DNA of 64,000 bases from Shewanella livingstonensis (GCF_003855395.1 NZ_CP034015.1:1684001-1748000); one strand, 5' to 3'. Numbered from the stretch's first letter, positions 1-8,994 are shown. Numbers and translations are program-made. Notes: a model not told the origin generated them from the sequence alone.

Positions 1-26
1 GAATTGATTTTAAAGGGGAAGTGCAA

Positions 27-647
27 GTGGAAATTTATAGCACAGAAGAACAACAAGTAGATGCTATCAAGCAGTTCTGGAAAGATTATGGTACCTCAAT
101 TGTCGTGGGTGCCGTAGTAGGCCTTGGTGGTCTATACGGTTGGAATACTTATTCTGACATGAAAGTGACTGCGGCTGAAAAAGCCTCAGAGTCATTTCAG
201 TCTATCGTGACACAGTCTGCTAACCCTGCAGCGTTATTAGTTCAGGCAGAAAGCTTTACAGCAGAACATGATCAGCAAGGTTATCAAGCATTGCTTGAGT
301 TGATGGTAGCAAAGTCGGCGGTTGAAGCAGGTGATTTAGCCAAAGCTGAAGCCTCATTTACTAAGATAATTGCTGCGCAACCTGGTTCTGGTTTGGGCAT
401 GGTGGCGATGATCCGTTTAGCGCGTATCCAGGCTGAACAAAACAATTTAGGCATGGCGCTAGCCACGCTGGAGCAAGTGACTGATAAAGCATTTGCTTCA
501 CAACGTGAAGAATTAAAAGGCGACTTTTTAGTGCGTCAAGGTGATTTGGATAAAGCCAAATCAGCTTATCAAGCAGCAGTGGATAATGGTGGCGCGTTAG
601 CCAGTCCAGCGTTGACCATGAAGTTAGACAATCTAAACAAGGCATAA
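27..647 (+). CDS. yfgM: YfgM family SecYEG-associated TPR protein
   Basis: Ancillary periplasm-facing partner of the SecYEG translocon that helps hand over exported proteins. The N-terminus begins MEIYSTEEQQVDAI, followed by one membrane segment (about residues 22-40, SIVVGAVVGLGGLYGW) and a helical, TPR-like periplasmic domain with repeated Ala-rich helices. I place the start at GTG 27, because the Shine-Dalgarno-like AGGGG at 14-18 is 8 bases from it and only 2 from GTG 21. The resulting 206 residues match the E. coli protein in length. It lies 12 bases upstream of bamB, the usual neighbour, and both act in envelope protein biogenesis. Confidence 0.93.
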   Translation: MEIYSTEEQQVDAIKQFWKDYGTSIVVGAVVGLGGLYGWNTYSDMKVTAAEKASESFQSIVTQSANPAALLVQAESFTAEHDQQGYQALLELMVAKSAVEAGDLAKAEASFTKIIAAQPGSGLGMVAMIRLARIQAEQNNLGMALATLEQVTDKAFASQREELKGDFLVRQGDLDKAKSAYQAAVDNGGALASPALTMKLDNLNKA

Positions 648-659
648 GGAATTTAGCCA

Positions 660-1895
660 ATGAAGTCTTGGTGTAAAAATCTACTTGCCGTTGGGTTAAG
701 TGTCGCTCTTCTGTCTGCTTGTTCTTCAAGTGATGTTGAAGAAGAGCCAGTGAGTGAATTAGTTGATATACAAGCAACTGTGTTTCCAGAGATTATTTGG
801 AACACCAGTGTAGGTGATGGTGTAGGTGATTATTACTCGCAGCTTCGTCCTACAGTTCGATATGGCAAGGTGTTTGTAGCCGATCGTAGCGGTGTTGTGG
901 TTGCCTTTGATGAAACCAGTGGTGATGAGCTATGGAAACAAGACTTTAATGACGTCTTTGAAGATAGACTTGAAATCAAAACCAAAGGTATTCGTTTAGC
1001 TGCTGGTGTAACCGCTGCACGTAACAAAGTTTTTGTTGGTGGCGAAACGGGTTTATTGGTTGCGCTTGATGAAGCAACGGGTGACGTTGTATGGTCAACA
1101 CAAGCTAATGGCGAGTTGTTGTCGGCACCTACAGTGGCAGAAGATGTTGTTGCGGTGAATACCAGTAAAGGTGTATTTGAAGCGTTCAATATCGATACTG
1201 GCAAAAAGCTGTGGTCTTATGAAATGCAACTCCCCAACCTTACTTTACGAGGCACAGGTTCTGCTGCTTATGAAGCGGGCGGTTTCTTTTTAGGCACGGC
1301 AGATGGCAAAGTTGCTGTTGTGGTTAAAAGTAATGGTCAAGCTGCTTGGGAACAAGCTGTTTTTAGTCCAACCGGTGCTAATGAGTTTACTCGGATGGCA
1401 GATATTGATATGACCCCATTAATACTGGGCGAAAATCTGTATGTTGCTAGTTACAACGGTAATTTAGTGTCTATGGAGTTGCGCAGCGGGCGTACTGTTT
1501 GGTCACGTAAATACTCAAGTTTTAATGATTTAGCTGCAGCTGGCATAAGCCTGTATTTAGTCGACGATCATAGCCGCATTTATTCAGTCGATCGTCGCAA
1601 TGGTTTAGAGTTATGGAGTAATTCAGTCCTTAAAAATCGCGAGTTAACGGCACCTGCAGTAATTGATAATTATATTGTAGTCGGTGATTTTGAAGGTTAC
1701 TTGCATTTTATTGACCGTAATAGTGGCGATGTAGTTGGCCGCATTGAGGTTGATAGTGATGGATTATATGGTCAACCGTTAGTGGTAGGCGATAAAATTT
1801 ATGTTCAAGGTCGTAGCGGTAAAGTAGCTATTGTCTCGTTGAACAAACAAGAGCAAATGAATGTAGAGGAAGATACTGAAACTGATGCAGAATAA
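660..1895 (+). CDS. bamB: Outer membrane assembly lipoprotein BamB
   Basis: Lipoprotein subunit of the BAM complex that inserts beta-barrel proteins into the outer membrane. Residues 1-21 are a lipoprotein signal with lipobox LLSAC (Cys21 acylated). The remainder is a WD40-like/PQQ eight-bladed propeller, visible as repeated units such as GDELWKQDF, GDVVWSTQ, GKKLWSYEM, GRTVWSRKY and GLELWSNS. The protein is 411 residues, slightly longer than E. coli BamB, mostly through an acidic C-terminal tail (NVEEDTETDAE). It lies between yfgM and der, the conserved gammaproteobacterial order, and is probably cotranscribed with yfgM. Confidence 0.96.
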   Translation: MKSWCKNLLAVGLSVALLSACSSSDVEEEPVSELVDIQATVFPEIIWNTSVGDGVGDYYSQLRPTVRYGKVFVADRSGVVVAFDETSGDELWKQDFNDVFEDRLEIKTKGIRLAAGVTAARNKVFVGGETGLLVALDEATGDVVWSTQANGELLSAPTVAEDVVAVNTSKGVFEAFNIDTGKKLWSYEMQLPNLTLRGTGSAAYEAGGFFLGTADGKVAVVVKSNGQAAWEQAVFSPTGANEFTRMADIDMTPLILGENLYVASYNGNLVSMELRSGRTVWSRKYSSFNDLAAAGISLYLVDDHSRIYSVDRRNGLELWSNSVLKNRELTAPAVIDNYIVVGDFEGYLHFIDRNSGDVVGRIEVDSDGLYGQPLVVGDKIYVQGRSGKVAIVSLNKQEQMNVEEDTETDAE

Positions 1896-1942
1896 GTCGT
1901 AGCACTCTTTTTGCGTTAATTAAGGTATAATATCCTTACTAG

Positions 1943-1971
1943 AGCCCCTGGAAGCGTTCCGGGGGCTTTTT
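1943..1971 (+). terminator. Rho-independent terminator after bamB
   Basis: An 11-bp stem AGCCCCTGGAA / TTCCGGGGGCT (one G-U pair) with a GCG loop is followed by TTTTTA. It separates yfgM-bamB from der. A TATAAT at 1926-1931 lies just upstream, so a der promoter with this hairpin in its leader is also possible. Confidence 0.8.
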
Positions 1972-1998
1972 ATTGAAAAGTTTTTTAGAGGCAAAATC

Positions 1999-3465
1999 AT
2001 GATCCCTGTTGTGGCCCTTGTAGGGCGACCGAATGTCGGCAAATCGACATTATTTAACCGTCTTACTCGTACTCGTGATGCGTTAGTCGCTGATTTCCCT
2101 GGCTTAACACGTGACCGTAAATACGGCCGTGCATTTTTAGCTGGCTACGAGTTTATTGTTGTTGATACTGGCGGTATTGATGGCACCGAAGAGGGGATCG
2201 AAACTAAAATGGCTGAACAGTCATTGGCCGCGATTGAAGAAGCTGATGTCGTATTATTTATGACCGATGCTCGTGCCGGCCTAACGGCGGCAGATTTAGC
2301 CATTGCTCAGCATTTACGTAGCCGCGACAAGGTTACCTTTGTGGTGGCCAATAAAGTTGATGGTATTGATGCTGATTCAGCATGTGGTGAATTTTGGTCT
2401 CTTGGTCTAGGTGAAGTGTATCAAATGGCTGCGTCACAAGGCCGTGGCGTCACCAACATGATTGACTATGCATTAACGCCTTATGCTGAAGCCATGGGTA
2501 TTGTTCGTGAATTAGACGAAGAAGGCGAGCAGATTGAGCGTGAATATACTGAAGAAGAAGCTGAAGCAGAACAAACTCGCCTACAGAACTTACCGATTAA
2601 GCTCGCTATTATTGGTAAGCCTAACGTGGGTAAGTCAACGCTCATTAACCGTATTCTAGGTGAAGAGCGCGTAGTGGTTTATGACGAACCAGGCACAACC
2701 CGTGACAGTATTTACATTCCAATGTCACGTGAAGGTAGAGAGTACGTATTAATTGATACTGCTGGTGTTCGTCGCCGCAGTAAAGTACATGAAGTTATCG
2801 AGAAGTTCTCGGTGATTAAAACCTTGAAAGCGGTTGAAGATGCTAACGTTGTACTATTAGTGATCGATGCTCGTGAAGGTATTGCAGAGCAAGATCTGGG
2901 TTTATTAGGTTTTACCTTAAACGCGGGTCGTGCTTTGGTTATTGCGATAAACAAGTGGGACGGTATTGATCAAAAAATCAAAGACCGTGTTAAAAGTGAG
3001 CTTGATCGCCGCCTAGGATTTATCGATTTTGCCCGGATTCACTTTATCTCCGCATTACATGGCACAGGTGTCGGCCATTTATATGAGTCAATTGAAGAAG
3101 CATACGACAGTGCTACACGCCGTGTGAGTACTTCAATGCTAACTCGCGTTATGCAAATGTCTCAAGATGATCACCAGCCACCATTGGTCAATGGTCGTCG
3201 TGTGAAACTGAAATATGCTCATGCTGGCGGTTATAACCCTCCAATTGTTGTGATCCACGGTAACCAGGTTAAGAAACTGCCTGATTCATATAAACGCTAT
3301 ATGATGAACTACTTCCGTCGTTCATTAAAAGTAGTGGGTACGCCAATCCAATTACGTTTCCATGAAGGTGCTAACCCGTTTGAAGGTAAAACGGAAAAGT
3401 TGACTATCGGTCAAGAGCGTCGTCGTAAGCGTGCAATGAGCCACATTCGCGATCGTACTAAATAA
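1999..3465 (+). CDS. der: Ribosome biogenesis GTPase Der (EngA)
   Basis: Essential double-GTPase for maturation of the 50S ribosomal subunit. Two complete G domains are visible: the first has P-loop GRPNVGKS (residues 9-16), DTGG and NKVD. The second has GKPNVGKS (about 206-213), DTAG and NKWD. An acidic linker (EEEAEAEQ) joins them and a KH-like C-terminal domain ends in a basic tail rich in Arg and Lys. The 488 residues match the family length of about 490. It starts at ATG with AGAGG upstream and sits after a terminator, so it is probably its own transcription unit. Confidence 0.97.
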   Translation: MIPVVALVGRPNVGKSTLFNRLTRTRDALVADFPGLTRDRKYGRAFLAGYEFIVVDTGGIDGTEEGIETKMAEQSLAAIEEADVVLFMTDARAGLTAADLAIAQHLRSRDKVTFVVANKVDGIDADSACGEFWSLGLGEVYQMAASQGRGVTNMIDYALTPYAEAMGIVRELDEEGEQIEREYTEEEAEAEQTRLQNLPIKLAIIGKPNVGKSTLINRILGEERVVVYDEPGTTRDSIYIPMSREGREYVLIDTAGVRRRSKVHEVIEKFSVIKTLKAVEDANVVLLVIDAREGIAEQDLGLLGFTLNAGRALVIAINKWDGIDQKIKDRVKSELDRRLGFIDFARIHFISALHGTGVGHLYESIEEAYDSATRRVSTSMLTRVMQMSQDDHQPPLVNGRRVKLKYAHAGGYNPPIVVIHGNQVKKLPDSYKRYMMNYFRRSLKVVGTPIQLRFHEGANPFEGKTEKLTIGQERRRKRAMSHIRDRTK

Positions 3466-3495
3466 CTTAGCGTTGTATTAAGTTATTTATGACTC

Positions 3496-3523
3496 AAAAA
3501 GCCTGACTTGTTCAGGCTTTTTT
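3496..3523 (+). terminator. Rho-independent terminator after der
   Basis: The stem GCCTGA / TCAGGC has a CTTGT loop and is flanked by AAAAA and TTTTTT, so it can act in both directions. It lies 30 bases after the der stop. Confidence 0.85.
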
Positions 3524-3620
3524 GTGGCTATTACCACCACAGTGTGGGCTATTTATTGAACTTCAATAAAGCATCTTTATTCTGTAATACGGCAAAATAT
3601 CAATGGTGGGTTGAACGGGT

Positions 3621-3830
3621 ATGCAGCAAAAAATTGTTGGTTATCATGTAGACGAGGAGCAACATTGGGTTGCGGAATTAGCTTGTGGCCATTTTCAACA
3701 TGTGCGTCATAATCCTCCTTGGACCGTTCGCCCTTGGGTAATAACGGTTGAAGGTCGGCAGCAACAACTGGGGACGATCTTGATCTGCAAAAAATGCGAT
3801 GTTGCTGCACCGAGAGATATTATTGATTAA
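3621..3830 (+). CDS. DUF3565 family small metal-binding-like protein
   Basis: A 69-residue cytoplasmic protein resembling the DUF3565 family, whose function is not established. The sequence has CGHFQHVRH near residues 23-31, the motif NPPWTVRPW typical of the family, and a C-terminal ICKKCD. One Cys/His pair plus a CxxC would be compatible with binding a single zinc ion, but that is inference. It is a single gene between der and a convergent membrane-protein gene. The start ATG at 3621 follows GAACGGG, a weak ribosome-binding site. Confidence 0.72.
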   Translation: MQQKIVGYHVDEEQHWVAELACGHFQHVRHNPPWTVRPWVITVEGRQQQLGTILICKKCDVAAPRDIID

Positions 3831-3862
3831 AAGTTCAGCTGATTAAATTATAGTTGATTATC

Positions 3863-4264
3863 TTAAGAGCTTATGTCTGCAGAGGTACGACAGAACCATA
3901 AGTACCCAATGATATAAATACATATTATGCTGTCCATCGTCATTGATAACCAAAACCCATCAATAAAGGGTTGATTGGCATTGCTGAGAACAAGGCTGAT
4001 AAAAAATAGTTTTTCAATTAGCGCAATACAAAACAACGGTTTTACCCAAGTTGAACGGACCATAGCAATAAAAAAACTACATCCCACCATTAATACCATT
4101 AATCCCCAATGCTGAATAAATATCGAATCACTGGAGTGATAGGCTAACTGGTTAAGATTTTCGACAGCCCATTGTGGGAATAAGGTATAAAGTCCGCCCA
4201 ATGAAGTGCCAAAACCTGCAAGGAATAACGCTAGTTGTCGAGTCTTGTGCAGAAAATGAGTCAT
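3863..4264 (-). CDS. Small inner-membrane protein of unknown function
   Basis: 133 residues with four hydrophobic segments, roughly residues 12-28 (LALFLAGFGTSLGGLY), 50-68 (HWGLMVLMVGCSFFIAMV), 75-93 (PLFCIALIEKLFFISLVL) and 107-124 (MTMDSIICIYIIGYLWF). I do not recognise a named family. The small four-helix layout resembles DUF-type proteins found in marine gammaproteobacteria. It is convergent with the DUF3565 gene and divergent from the cytochrome b561 gene, with about 135 bases of shared upstream region. Function unknown. Confidence 0.6.
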   Translation of the reverse strand: MTHFLHKTRQLALFLAGFGTSLGGLYTLFPQWAVENLNQLAYHSSDSIFIQHWGLMVLMVGCSFFIAMVRSTWVKPLFCIALIEKLFFISLVLSNANQPFIDGFWLSMTMDSIICIYIIGYLWFCRTSADISS

Positions 4265-4400
4265 CTGTGAGTCCGTTCATTGTTATTTTATCATTATAAT
4301 GTCATGTTTTAGATTATTTTTCGATTATTGTCATTCATAAGTGATTGTTAAGAATTCGGCGTGATAATAGCCCCATCACTGCAATCCTATCGAGGTTTTT

Positions 4401-4967
4401 ATGCAAACACAGACAACTTATCCGCTGCTCCATCGTCTTATTCATTGGGGACTAGCATTGACCATGATGGTGATGTTATTAACGATATTATTAAGGCTTG
4501 GTTGGATGGAGAAAAACCATATGGCTGCCATTATTCATCAAGGCCTAACAAAAATAGATGTGATGATTACTGACCAGCAATCGGTGAGCATTGCTAAAAG
4601 CATCCGTGGCGTGATGTTCCAATGGCATATTTATTTTGGTTATGCCGTCGGGGTATTTGTGTTGGCTCGTTTTATCTATATGGCTAAATTTGGTTTGCAT
4701 TACCTATCACCTTTTTCACGCCAAGCTACCACAAAGCAAAAGTTTCAGGCATGGGTGTATTGGGTCTTTTATGCTGGCGTAGCATTATCGGTCATAACCG
4801 GGTTGCTACTTAAGTTTGGTCCTGAAGCAATAGAGGAACAGGCTGAAACAATCCATAAGCTGGCATTGTGGTATTTCATCCCTTTCATTAGCTTACATCT
4901 AGCAGGGATTTTAGTGGCAGAGTCTGGTCATGATAAAGGCTTAGTGTCGAAAATGATTGGTGGCTAG
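4401..4967 (+). CDS. Cytochrome b561-family membrane protein
   Basis: Predicted di-heme b-type cytochrome of the inner membrane. Four hydrophobic helices carry the expected histidines: HRLIHWGLALTMM (residues about 11-23), QWHIYFGYAVGVFVLARF, AWVYWVFYAGVALSVITGLLL, and HKLALWYFIPFISLHLAGIL. Proteins of this group pass electrons between the quinone pool and periplasmic partners. The ATG start is preceded by GAGG at proper spacing. It lies directly upstream of a periplasmic thioredoxin and an ApbE/DUF3570 operon, so a shared redox role is possible, although a gap of about 130 bases separates them. Electron partner unknown. Confidence 0.8.
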   Translation: MQTQTTYPLLHRLIHWGLALTMMVMLLTILLRLGWMEKNHMAAIIHQGLTKIDVMITDQQSVSIAKSIRGVMFQWHIYFGYAVGVFVLARFIYMAKFGLHYLSPFSRQATTKQKFQAWVYWVFYAGVALSVITGLLLKFGPEAIEEQAETIHKLALWYFIPFISLHLAGILVAESGHDKGLVSKMIGG

Positions 4968-5095
4968 CCTGTACGGTTTATTGAACTGGGCGATATTTAC
5001 CCTATTCAGCTATTTAACTTGCTTGGTTTCATTGCTTAAGTAAACCTTAAGATTGGTGACTTATTTTGTCTGCTATCAAGTCTGTAGGCAAAAAT

Positions 5096-5608
5096 ATGAT
5101 GTCAAAAAAGTTATTTTCACGCTTAAGTAAGTTAAACATTGCCGTACTAAGTTTGGCGTTAGGGCTTGGGCTAAGTATAACGGCTCAAGCCGCACCGTCA
5201 TTAGATAATAAGGTGATGGATCTGCAAGGCCAGTCGGTTAGTTTACAACAATTTGCCGGTAAGGTTGTTTATGTTGATTTTTGGGCTTCATGGTGTGGTC
5301 CATGTCGTAAATCGTTTCCTTGGATGAATGCCATGCAAGCGAAATATCAACAGCAAGGTTTAGAGGTTGTAGCGATTAACCTTGATGTTGACACCGCATT
5401 AGCTCGTGAGTTTTTGAGTAAGCTGCCGGGACAATTTAATCTTCGTTTTGACCCCGAGGGTGATATTGCGCGAGCCTTTGAGTTACAAGGTATGCCAAGT
5501 AGCTTTTTGTTTAATCGCAAAGGTGAACTAGTACAAACTCACATGGGATTTTTTACCGAAAACATCCCCGCCTACGAACAAGAAATCCAAATACTGTTAC
5601 AGGAATAA
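5096..5608 (+). CDS. TlpA-like exported thioredoxin-family protein
   Basis: Periplasmic thiol-disulfide oxidoreductase of the TlpA/ResA group. An N-terminal signal peptide ends near AQAAPS and is followed by a thioredoxin fold with DFWASWCGPCRK, giving the active-site CGPC, then the cis-Pro segment GMPSSFLF. I choose the ATG at 5096 rather than the in-frame TTG at 5066, because AGG at 5086-5088 fits it and the signal peptide then has a normal length. It is 4 bases upstream of the DUF4266 gene and so heads an operon with DUF4266, DUF3570 and ApbE. A likely client is the cysteine-bearing tail of the DUF4266 lipoprotein (inference). Confidence 0.86.
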   Translation: MMSKKLFSRLSKLNIAVLSLALGLGLSITAQAAPSLDNKVMDLQGQSVSLQQFAGKVVYVDFWASWCGPCRKSFPWMNAMQAKYQQQGLEVVAINLDVDTALAREFLSKLPGQFNLRFDPEGDIARAFELQGMPSSFLFNRKGELVQTHMGFFTENIPAYEQEIQILLQE

Positions 5609-5612
5609 ACTC

Positions 5613-5852
5613 ATGACTAAAGCGTTTTATAAACCCTTAGCGAAGGCGGCTGTGGCGTTAGCCATTGTCAATATTTTGGCTGGCTGCTCAAGTCTGGGTG
5701 TGCAACCCTGGGAAAAAGATCAACTTGCTCGTGCAGATATGGCATTAAACAGTGAGAAACTTGATCTGGCGTTAGATGATCATATTTATTTCAGTAAAGA
5801 AGGTACCAGTGGCGGTCGTTCATTAGCGGGTGGAGGTTGTGGATGCAACTAA
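5613..5852 (+). CDS. DUF4266 small lipoprotein with Cys-rich C-terminus
   Basis: 79-residue lipoprotein. Its signal ends at lipobox LAGC (Cys25), followed by a short conserved stretch (PWEKDQLARADMAL) and the C-terminal tail GGRSLAGGGCGCN. The WEK...LA...M and GGGCGCN elements are hallmarks of DUF4266, whose function is unknown. The two cysteines of GCGC, on a flexible glycine tail at the very C-terminus, would suit metal binding, disulfide exchange with the upstream thioredoxin, or modification. None of these is shown by the sequence. The reading frame overlaps the DUF3570 start by 10 bases, indicating translational coupling. Confidence 0.85.
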   Translation: MTKAFYKPLAKAAVALAIVNILAGCSSLGVQPWEKDQLARADMALNSEKLDLALDDHIYFSKEGTSGGRSLAGGGCGCN

Positions 5853-7141
5853 CATCGAAGCAAAGTATTGCCAGTGCATTGGCATTAGCAAGCTGCAGTC
5901 TATTGAGCCAACAGGTTAGTGCTGTTGAAATGACACCTACTAATGATGATTGGAAAGTTGATGCTGCCATTATGTATTATGGCGAACAAGACAGAGTTCA
6001 AGCTGCTGAAGTCATCGGTAATGTGCAAAAAGCCTTTGGCGACAGTTCATTATTGGACCTGAAAATTGTGGTCGACAGTTTGACTGGTGCATCGGCATCT
6101 GGTGCTGTTGCACAAGATGAAAGCCAAACGTTTACTCGTCCTTCTGGTGATGGTCAATATACTGTTGACGTAGGCGAAACGCCGCTCGACGATACGTTTC
6201 ATGATACTCGAGTACAGTTAAGCGCTAATTGGCAAGAAGTACTTAATCAAGATTGGACCGGCAATGTCGGGGTATATGGCTCTAAAGAGTTCGATTATCT
6301 ATCGATGGGTATTAATGCTGGCCTTGAACGTAGCTTTAATAAAAACAACACGACCTTGGCGTTATCGGGTGCTTTTAGCAACGATGTGGTTGACCCTGTT
6401 GGCGGTCGTCCAGTCGCCATGTCACAAATGGTCTTTCGTGGCAATTATGCCACAGATACCGATTATCAAGCTGCGTTCGATCAAACTCGTTTAGACGGTG
6501 ATGATACGAAACAAACCAGTGATATTATGTTTGGTGTGACGCAGATTATTAATCGCAATTGGCTTATGCAAGCTAACTACGGTTTATCAAGTGTGTCTGG
6601 TTACATGACTGACCCGTATAAAATTCTCAGTGAAGTCGATGTTAACGGTCAAACACAAGCTTACCGCTATGAAAATCGTCCAGATTCACGTTTGAAGCAT
6701 AGTGTGTTTTTACTCACTAAAGGTGCTTTGGATTCAGGTGTAGTCGATTTCTCGTATCGTTACAGCACTGACGATTGGGATATACAATCGCATACTTTGG
6801 AAACTCATTATCGCTATTATTTTAGTCCAAGCATGTACGGACAATTGCATTTGCGTTATTACCAGCAGCAGGCGGCCGAGTTTTATCAACCATTCTTAAT
6901 GAGTGGTGATGCAATACCTGAGTTTGCCAGTGCTGATTACCGTATTGGTGATATGACGGCTTATACCATAGGGCTTAAGTTTGGTCAGCGTTTATCAGGT
7001 GGCCATGAATTGAGTTATCGTATTGAGTATTACCAGCAAAATCCTGAAAATAACGGTACAGAGTTACCTGGTCAGTTACAAAACTACGATTTATTCCCTG
7101 CGGTAAAAGCGATAGTAGCTCAAGTGAGTTATTCGTTTTAA
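5843..7141 (+). CDS. DUF3570 predicted outer-membrane beta-barrel
   Basis: About 432 residues with a signal peptide ending near QQVSA, then VDAAIMYYGEQDRV, a signature of DUF3570. The rest alternates aromatic strands typical of a beta-barrel and ends in VSYSF, with the C-terminal Phe typical of outer-membrane proteins. I place the start at ATG 5843 (GGAGG at 5832-5836) rather than TTG 5837. Near residues 78-86 the sequence reads DSLTGASAS, resembling the D-x-x-[ST]-G-A-[ST] motif at which ApbE attaches FMN to NqrC and RnfG. The next gene encodes an ApbE-family enzyme. That the barrel is flavinylated is a hypothesis. It forms an operon with DUF4266 and TlpA. Confidence 0.85.
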   Translation: MQLTSKQSIASALALASCSLLSQQVSAVEMTPTNDDWKVDAAIMYYGEQDRVQAAEVIGNVQKAFGDSSLLDLKIVVDSLTGASASGAVAQDESQTFTRPSGDGQYTVDVGETPLDDTFHDTRVQLSANWQEVLNQDWTGNVGVYGSKEFDYLSMGINAGLERSFNKNNTTLALSGAFSNDVVDPVGGRPVAMSQMVFRGNYATDTDYQAAFDQTRLDGDDTKQTSDIMFGVTQIINRNWLMQANYGLSSVSGYMTDPYKILSEVDVNGQTQAYRYENRPDSRLKHSVFLLTKGALDSGVVDFSYRYSTDDWDIQSHTLETHYRYYFSPSMYGQLHLRYYQQQAAEFYQPFLMSGDAIPEFASADYRIGDMTAYTIGLKFGQRLSGGHELSYRIEYYQQNPENNGTELPGQLQNYDLFPAVKAIVAQVSYSF

Positions 7142-7191
7142 GATGAATATATTATTCGATATACAATCATCTTTAAGCAGAGTTATTTAAC

Positions 7192-8109
7192 GTGTATAAA
7201 CGGCTAACGACAGCATCAAAAGCCCCAAAAGTGATGAGCTTACGCACTCGTTCTTGGGGTTTTTTGGGTTCATTTAACGCCATGGCAAGCCCATGTGAGT
7301 TGTTAATGGCGGTAGATGACGAGCACATAGCTAGGCAAATGCTCAATATTGCTTATGATGAAGCAAAGCGTATAGAGCATAAATTTAGTCGTTTTATTGA
7401 AGGTAACGTACTGTGGCAGTTAAATCATGCCCAAGGAGAAATAATACCGATTGATGCCGAAACGCTGCATTTACTTACCTTTGCTGAGCAATGTTTTCAA
7501 TTAAGTGAGGCTGCGTTTGATATTAGTGCCTGCCCATTAATGGCATTATGGCGCTTCGATGGCAGCCATAATGTGCCCGCTCAATCTAATATCGATAACG
7601 CTCTGCGTCATGTTGGTTTTGCTTCTATTGAATTAACTGGCAACAGCATTTATATGCCAGCAGGCATGAGTGTCGATTTTGGTGGTATTGGTAAAGAGTA
7701 TGCAGTTGATCGCACTGCGAAAATATTGGCGCAACGTTGGCCAAATCAATCGGTACTTGTTAATTTTGGGGGCGATATTGCTTGTCCAATCATCAAAACT
7801 GATGGCTGGCAGGTGGGCATTGAAAACCCGCACAAGCTCGATAATGCTGCGGCCCTGTTAACCATTCGCCAAGGTGCATTAGCTACCAGTGGTAATACTC
7901 GGCGTTATATTGAAGTAAACGGTAAGCGTTATGGGCATATTATTAACCCTAAAACAGGTTATCCCATAGAGCATGCGCCATTGTCTGTCACTGTATTGGC
8001 GCCAAATTGTGTGATGGCAGGCATGTTAGCCACTATGTCGATGCTCAAAGGAGCGGTTGCGGAAGATTTTTTACAACAACAAGGTGTCGATTTTAAGGTG
8101 TTTCGTTAA
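7192..8109 (+). CDS. ApbE-family FAD:protein FMN transferase
   Basis: Mg-dependent enzyme that transfers FMN from FAD to a Ser/Thr of a target protein. ApbE features present are GSFNAMASPCEL (about residues 25-36), DFGGIGKEYAVD (about 162-173), NFGGDIA, and the C-terminal GHIINPKTGYP that contributes to metal and FAD binding. Length 305 fits the core domain. The start is GTG 7192, since a TAA lies in frame at 7174. No signal peptide or lipobox is visible, which is unusual because most ApbE proteins act in the periplasm and the adjacent gene products are exported. It lies 16 bases upstream of the response regulator. Confidence 0.9.
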   Translation: MYKRLTTASKAPKVMSLRTRSWGFLGSFNAMASPCELLMAVDDEHIARQMLNIAYDEAKRIEHKFSRFIEGNVLWQLNHAQGEIIPIDAETLHLLTFAEQCFQLSEAAFDISACPLMALWRFDGSHNVPAQSNIDNALRHVGFASIELTGNSIYMPAGMSVDFGGIGKEYAVDRTAKILAQRWPNQSVLVNFGGDIACPIIKTDGWQVGIENPHKLDNAAALLTIRQGALATSGNTRRYIEVNGKRYGHIINPKTGYPIEHAPLSVTVLAPNCVMAGMLATMSMLKGAVAEDFLQQQGVDFKVFR

Positions 8110-8125
8110 TGATTAAGGATAATGA

Positions 8126-8785
8126 ATGCGGGTATTATTAGTAGAAGATAATAAGCTGTTAGCCCAAGGTATCGTGATGAGCTTGGCCAAAGAAGGCATT
8201 CAGGTTGACCATTTAGCATCTTATAATCAAGCACAAATCGCCTTAGAAAATGAAGATTTTAGTGCCATTATTCTCGATTTGGGTTTGCCCGACGGTAATG
8301 GTGCTGACTTATTAAAGCAGTGGCGTAAAAATGGTATCTCATTACCTATTATCGTGTTGACTGCAAACGCTGATTTTGACATGCGCTTAATGTGTTTGGA
8401 TATTGGCGCTGATGATTATTTAAGTAAACCTTTTGATGTAAGAGAGTTAATTGCTAGACTCAAAGCGATCATTCGTCGCCAACATGGCCTAGATAACAAC
8501 CAATTTAGTTACGGTGCACTCGACATCGATTTTGCGCGCTGCGAGGTTCATTTTCGTGGTGAGTTAGTATTGTTATCCCGACGTGAATATCAATTATTGC
8601 TGGAATTTGCTCAATCTGCAGGACGAGTATTAACCCGTAATCAACTCGAGCAGTTAACTTATGGTTGGGATGAAGTGGGCAGCAATTCGATTGAAGTGCA
8701 TATCCATCATTTACGAAAAAAAACCGCTAGCGAAATAATCAAAACTGTACGTGGTATCGGTTATATTTTAACTGAAACGGTATAA
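8126..8785 (+). CDS. OmpR/QseB-type response regulator
   Basis: 219-residue two-component regulator. The receiver domain (1-115) has acidic residues ED at 7-8, phospho-acceptor Asp51 (ILDLGLPDG) and Lys in YLSKPFD. The C-terminal winged helix (about 125-219) contains SRREYQLLLEF and IEVHIHHLRKK. It belongs to the QseB/PmrA-like branch by overall look. It starts 16 bases after apbE, so it is probably cotranscribed with the redox operon, and a kinase gene follows after a 209-base gap. It is therefore likely to control that operon in response to an envelope or redox signal (inference). Confidence 0.92.
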   Translation: MRVLLVEDNKLLAQGIVMSLAKEGIQVDHLASYNQAQIALENEDFSAIILDLGLPDGNGADLLKQWRKNGISLPIIVLTANADFDMRLMCLDIGADDYLSKPFDVRELIARLKAIIRRQHGLDNNQFSYGALDIDFARCEVHFRGELVLLSRREYQLLLEFAQSAGRVLTRNQLEQLTYGWDEVGSNSIEVHIHHLRKKTASEIIKTVRGIGYILTETV

Positions 8786-8994
8786 TTCCATTGGTACCAG
8801 GCAACTTGAGTTAAGTGCAGGCTAGGTCATTCAAATCAGAATATTTAACCTATTCTATCTCACCCGTTTGATAACCGATTATTACTCTTGCAGGTTAGTT
8901 AAATTAGCCCGCCAAACACACCGTAAATCCAACACCCTACAAATCGCGACCCGCTCAGTATCAGATTGATGATACTTAATAAAATAAGGATATT

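Noticed and set aside
361..777. Long open frame on the minus strand opposite yfgM-bamB
   Set aside because: It overlaps two well-supported genes, has no ribosome-binding site and no recognisable domain.
833..1204. Minus-strand open frame within bamB
   Set aside because: Ser/Thr/Val-rich translation is the shadow of the beta-propeller repeats.
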